Source of the DNA: Pseudonocardia sp. C8
GTDB taxonomy: Bacteria > Actinomycetota > Actinomycetes > Mycobacteriales > Pseudonocardiaceae
DNA: 64,000 bases
Assembly: GCF_014267175.1 (NCBI RefSeq)
Contig: NZ_JACMTR010000002.1
Location: 5,915,501-5,979,500, forward strand
Reading direction: 5' to 3'
The notes under the pieces were generated by a model that worked only from the letters and a program-made list of their open reading frames with translations, did not search any database and had not been told where the DNA came from. Below, piece after piece: positions 61,827 through 64,000 of this stretch (the first letter of the stretch is position 1; each line of letters begins with the position of its first letter). The position numbers and the translations under genes are program-made.

Positions 61827-64000
61827 TGGTTCTCCTCCGGGTCGGACGGGTTCGATCGGTCGGCGGACGGCTCGGGGGTGCCGTCCGCGGTGGTCCGGGG
61901 GGTGCGCGACCGGCCGGCGCTCTCCCGGCCCTGGCGCACCCCCTGCTGGTAGCTGGCCAGGCGACCGCGCACGCTCTCGGCGCTGCGCGACTCACCGGCC
62001 GGCGAGGGGCTGAGCACCGTGGATCCTGCCGCACTGCCCGGGAGCAGCCGCGCCCGCGGACGCCGCTTGGGCAGACCGGCGGAGGTCAGTTCGTCCGGAC
62101 GGTCGCCGTCCTCGACCTCCTGGGCCTGGCGCCACGCCTCGTCCGCGGGGGAGGCGAAGCCGGGGTCACGGCCGTCCTCGGTCGCGGTGCCGGCCCGTGC
62201 GGTGGGCGCGGGCTGCTCGGCCGGGCCGTCGGCTCGCGCGGGGCCACCGGACTGCCACCGGACCGGCACCGACCGGTTCGAGCGGAACCAGGCGGAGGCG
62301 ATGTCGTCGAAGATCGGCGTGGTCTGCTCGACCTCCTGCCCGGTGTACACCCGGGCGGGCTCGAGCGCGCCCGGCCGGCGCAGCTGGCCGCGGTCGCCCT
62401 CGACGGGCACCCGCGGTGCGAACAGCTCGTCCGCCGCGGCGCCGCCCGCCCCGGGCTGCGGGGCGGTGGCACCGCGGGCCGGGTACGGCTGGTCGGCCGG
62501 GCCACCGTGCGGAGCGTCCGGTGCCCCGGCGCCCGCCGGACCGCCCGGGGTGGGCCCGTACAGGGCGTTGCGGCCGGGGACGCGCTGCGGCAGACCTTGC
62601 TGCCCGGGCCCGTGCTGTCCGGGTCCCTGCTGGCCCGGTCCCTGCTGGCCGGGCCCGTGCTGGCCGGGCCGGCGGGTCGGGAGCGATCCCGGCCCCCGGG
62701 ACGGGCCGCGGCCGGCCGGCATGACCGGGCGGCGGCCGGGGCTGGGCCGGGCCCCGTTCGGCCGGGACGACGGCGGGCCCGCCATCGGCTCCCGCCCGGA
62801 CGGCCGGACCGTCGGGAAGGCGGCGGTCGTCGGGTCGTGGTCGCCGGTCCCGTCGGTGCCGCTCGTGCTGGTGCCCGCCGCACCGGCGCCGCCGGTGCCG
62901 GTGTCCGTGCCGCCGGTGTTTGCGCCGCTGGTGCTGCTGGTGCCGGCGCTGCTGGTGCCGGTGTCGGAGTCTCCGGTGCCGGTGGTGCCGGTGCCGGAGC
63001 TGCCGATGTCGCCCCGGTCGGAGCCGGCGGTGCCGGTCTCGCCGCCGGTGTCACCGGCCGTGGAGGCACTGCCCTCGGTGCCGGTGCGCCCGGCGTCACC
63101 ACCGGTCACGCCGGCGCGGCCGGCATCGTCGCGACGGGCCTCGTCGGGCCGGTCGGTGGCCGTGCTCCCGGCGGTCTCCCCGCCGGATGCTCGCTCGGCC
63201 GCCGCCTGCCCGGATGCGGACCGTTCGGCATCGGACCGCTCAGTGGTGGACCGCTCGGTGGTGGACTGCTCGGCAGTCCCGTCCGTGGTGGACCGCTCCG
63301 CGGTGCGGTCGGCGGTGCGCGCCGCGCCGAGGCCCGCGACCGCGGCCGCCCCGGCCACGGCCGCACCTGCGGCGGCCGCGCCGGCCGTCGCCGCACCGTT
63401 TCCGGTCTCCGCGGGCGCGTCCTCGCCGCTCGGCCCGGTGGATCCGGTCGTGCCGGCCGTCCCCGTGGCGTCCGAGGCTCCGGCGGTGCCGGAGCCCGCA
63501 CCGGCGGACGCCGGCGTCCCGGTGCCCGTGCTGGTCCCGGCCGACGGCCGGTCGGTGTCGCCACGATCGGTGGATCCGGCTGCGATCGAGCCGGTCGCCG
63601 TGGAGCCGGTCGTGGTCGAGCCGGTGGCCGCGGAGCCGGCCTCGGCGGCCCGGGCACCGGACCCCCGCTCGGCGTCCGTGGCCCCGGCCCCCTCCGCGGA
63701 ACCGGGCAGGGTGCTGCCGGCCGACCCGTCGGCGGTGGTGCCGGACCCGGTCGTGCCGGTCGACCCGGCGTCACCCGTGTCGGGGGCCGCGGTGGTCGCC
63801 GCCCGGGCCTCGGCCGGCGCGTCCGCGAACCCACCGGGCAGGTCGATCTCCCCGGTCTCCCCGGTGACGTCCTGCCCGGCCGCGTCCGCCCGGTCGGCCG
63901 GCGCGTCCCCGGCGGCGGGCGGCGGACCGTCCCCGGTCGCCGCGTCGATGACCACGGTGTCGTCCATCTCGCCGCCGGCCGGCCGGCCGGTGCCGGACCG
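61823..64000 (-). CDS. C-terminal tail of a conservon sensor kinase (CvnA-like), 5' end missing
   Basis: The frame is open to the right edge of the window; the residues before the apparent Met ([11 protein letters not shown]) are also open, so the gene starts outside. The visible 725 or so residues are low-complexity: Gly/Ser/Thr/Ala/Asp-rich runs, repeated [13 protein letters not shown] units, and Pro/Gln/Gly repeats of the [11 protein letters not shown] type. A Pro/Arg-rich end contains [14 protein letters not shown]. No HATPase motif lies in this part. Position before roadblock, DUF742 and GTPase genes identifies the kinase; the catalytic half must lie beyond 64000. Confidence 0.75.
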   Translation of the reverse strand, partial: RSGTGRPAGGEMDDTVVIDAATGDGPPPAAGDAPADRADAAGQDVTGETGEIDLPGGFADAPAEARAATTAAPDTGDAGSTGTTGSGTTADGSAGSTLPGSAEGAGATDAERGSGARAAEAGSAATGSTTTGSTATGSIAAGSTDRGDTDRPSAGTSTGTGTPASAGAGSGTAGASDATGTAGTTGSTGPSGEDAPAETGNGAATAGAAAAGAAVAGAAAVAGLGAARTADRTAERSTTDGTAEQSTTERSTTERSDAERSASGQAAAERASGGETAGSTATDRPDEARRDDAGRAGVTGGDAGRTGTEGSASTAGDTGGETGTAGSDRGDIGSSGTGTTGTGDSDTGTSSAGTSSTSGANTGGTDTGTGGAGAAGTSTSGTDGTGDHDPTTAAFPTVRPSGREPMAGPPSSRPNGARPSPGRRPVMPAGRGPSRGPGSLPTRRPGQHGPGQQGPGQQGPGQHGPGQQGLPQRVPGRNALYGPTPGGPAGAGAPDAPHGGPADQPYPARGATAPQPGAGGAAADELFAPRVPVEGDRGQLRRPGALEPARVYTGQEVEQTTPIFDDIASAWFRSNRSVPVRWQSGGPARADGPAEQPAPTARAGTATEDGRDPGFASPADEAWRQAQEVEDGDRPDELTSAGLPKRRPRARLLPGSAAGSTVLSPSPAGESRSAESVRGRLASYQQGVRQGRESAGRSRTPRTTADGTPEPSADRSNPSDPEENQ

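Overview
The window is very GC-rich (about 73 percent), dense in genes, and reads as the chromosome of an actinobacterium, most likely a Pseudonocardiaceae member such as Pseudonocardia. The evidence is the GTG-rich starts with many leaderless promoters, two secreted resuscitation-promoting factors, a kinase/roadblock/DUF742/GTPase conservon, a mycothiol-dependent isomerase-fold protein, a DUF222/HNH gene with a mycobacterial-type SOS box, and a phosphofructokinase with the active-site residues of the pyrophosphate-dependent enzyme of Amycolatopsis. No rRNA, tRNA, CRISPR array, insertion sequence or prophage was recognised. The species assignment is inference.

Layout. 1-2.4 kb: two tandem small CxxC proteins and a PHA synthase. 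2.4-7.6 kb: a membrane protein and a ureide/carbamoyl-amino-acid type cluster (MHS transporter, M20 amidohydrolase, frameshifted PucR regulator) with a palindromic operator. 7.6-10.1 kb: CBS protein and aldo/keto reductase, then an AhpD-like protein and a MarR regulator that share a 25-bp divergent leaderless promoter. 10.2-15.2 kb: homogentisate operon (metallo-hydrolase, FAD monooxygenase, hmgA, hpd). 15.5-17.6 kb: SOS-controlled DUF222/HNH gene, frameshifted. 17.8-26.9 kb: amidase, phosphofructokinase, GAF-LuxR regulator, second MHS transporter, MoxR/VWA pair, esterase, DedA protein.

26.9-29.6 kb: MarR-controlled operon of luciferase-like monooxygenase, FMN reductase and VOC protein. 29.6-33.1 kb: VanRS-like two-component system, VanY carboxypeptidase, a truncated ABC ATPase remnant and a second VanY-like peptidase. 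33.1-36.0 kb: housekeeping or unknown genes. 36.3-39.6 kb: ectABC plus ectD, with two hairpins before ectD. 39.7-42.7 kb: SGNH hydrolase and two membrane proteins. 42.8-45.7 kb: thiamine genes (thiE divergent from thiO-thiS-thiG, the latter behind a TPP riboswitch). 45.8-49.8 kb: an ErcA-like iron alcohol dehydrogenase with its own histidine kinase and response regulator.

49.9-57.7 kb: a molybdenum-cofactor block (coxD-, coxE-, xdhC-like, moaE, mogA/moaB-like, moaC, a 59-aa protein, mocA-like) with two rpf genes inserted in the opposite orientation. 57.8-60.1 kb: XPB-like helicase-associated protein. 60.1-64.0 kb: a conservon running off the right edge with a very long low-complexity kinase tail.

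The metabolic theme is aromatic and ureide catabolism, osmoprotection, thiamine and Moco synthesis and cell-wall remodelling. No clearly new defence or mobile system stands out. The less ordinary items are the leaderless/SOS architecture of the DUF222 gene, the overlapping divergent leaderless promoters, the structured ectC-ectD spacer, the ErcA two-component module and the repeat-containing 59-aa protein beside mocA.
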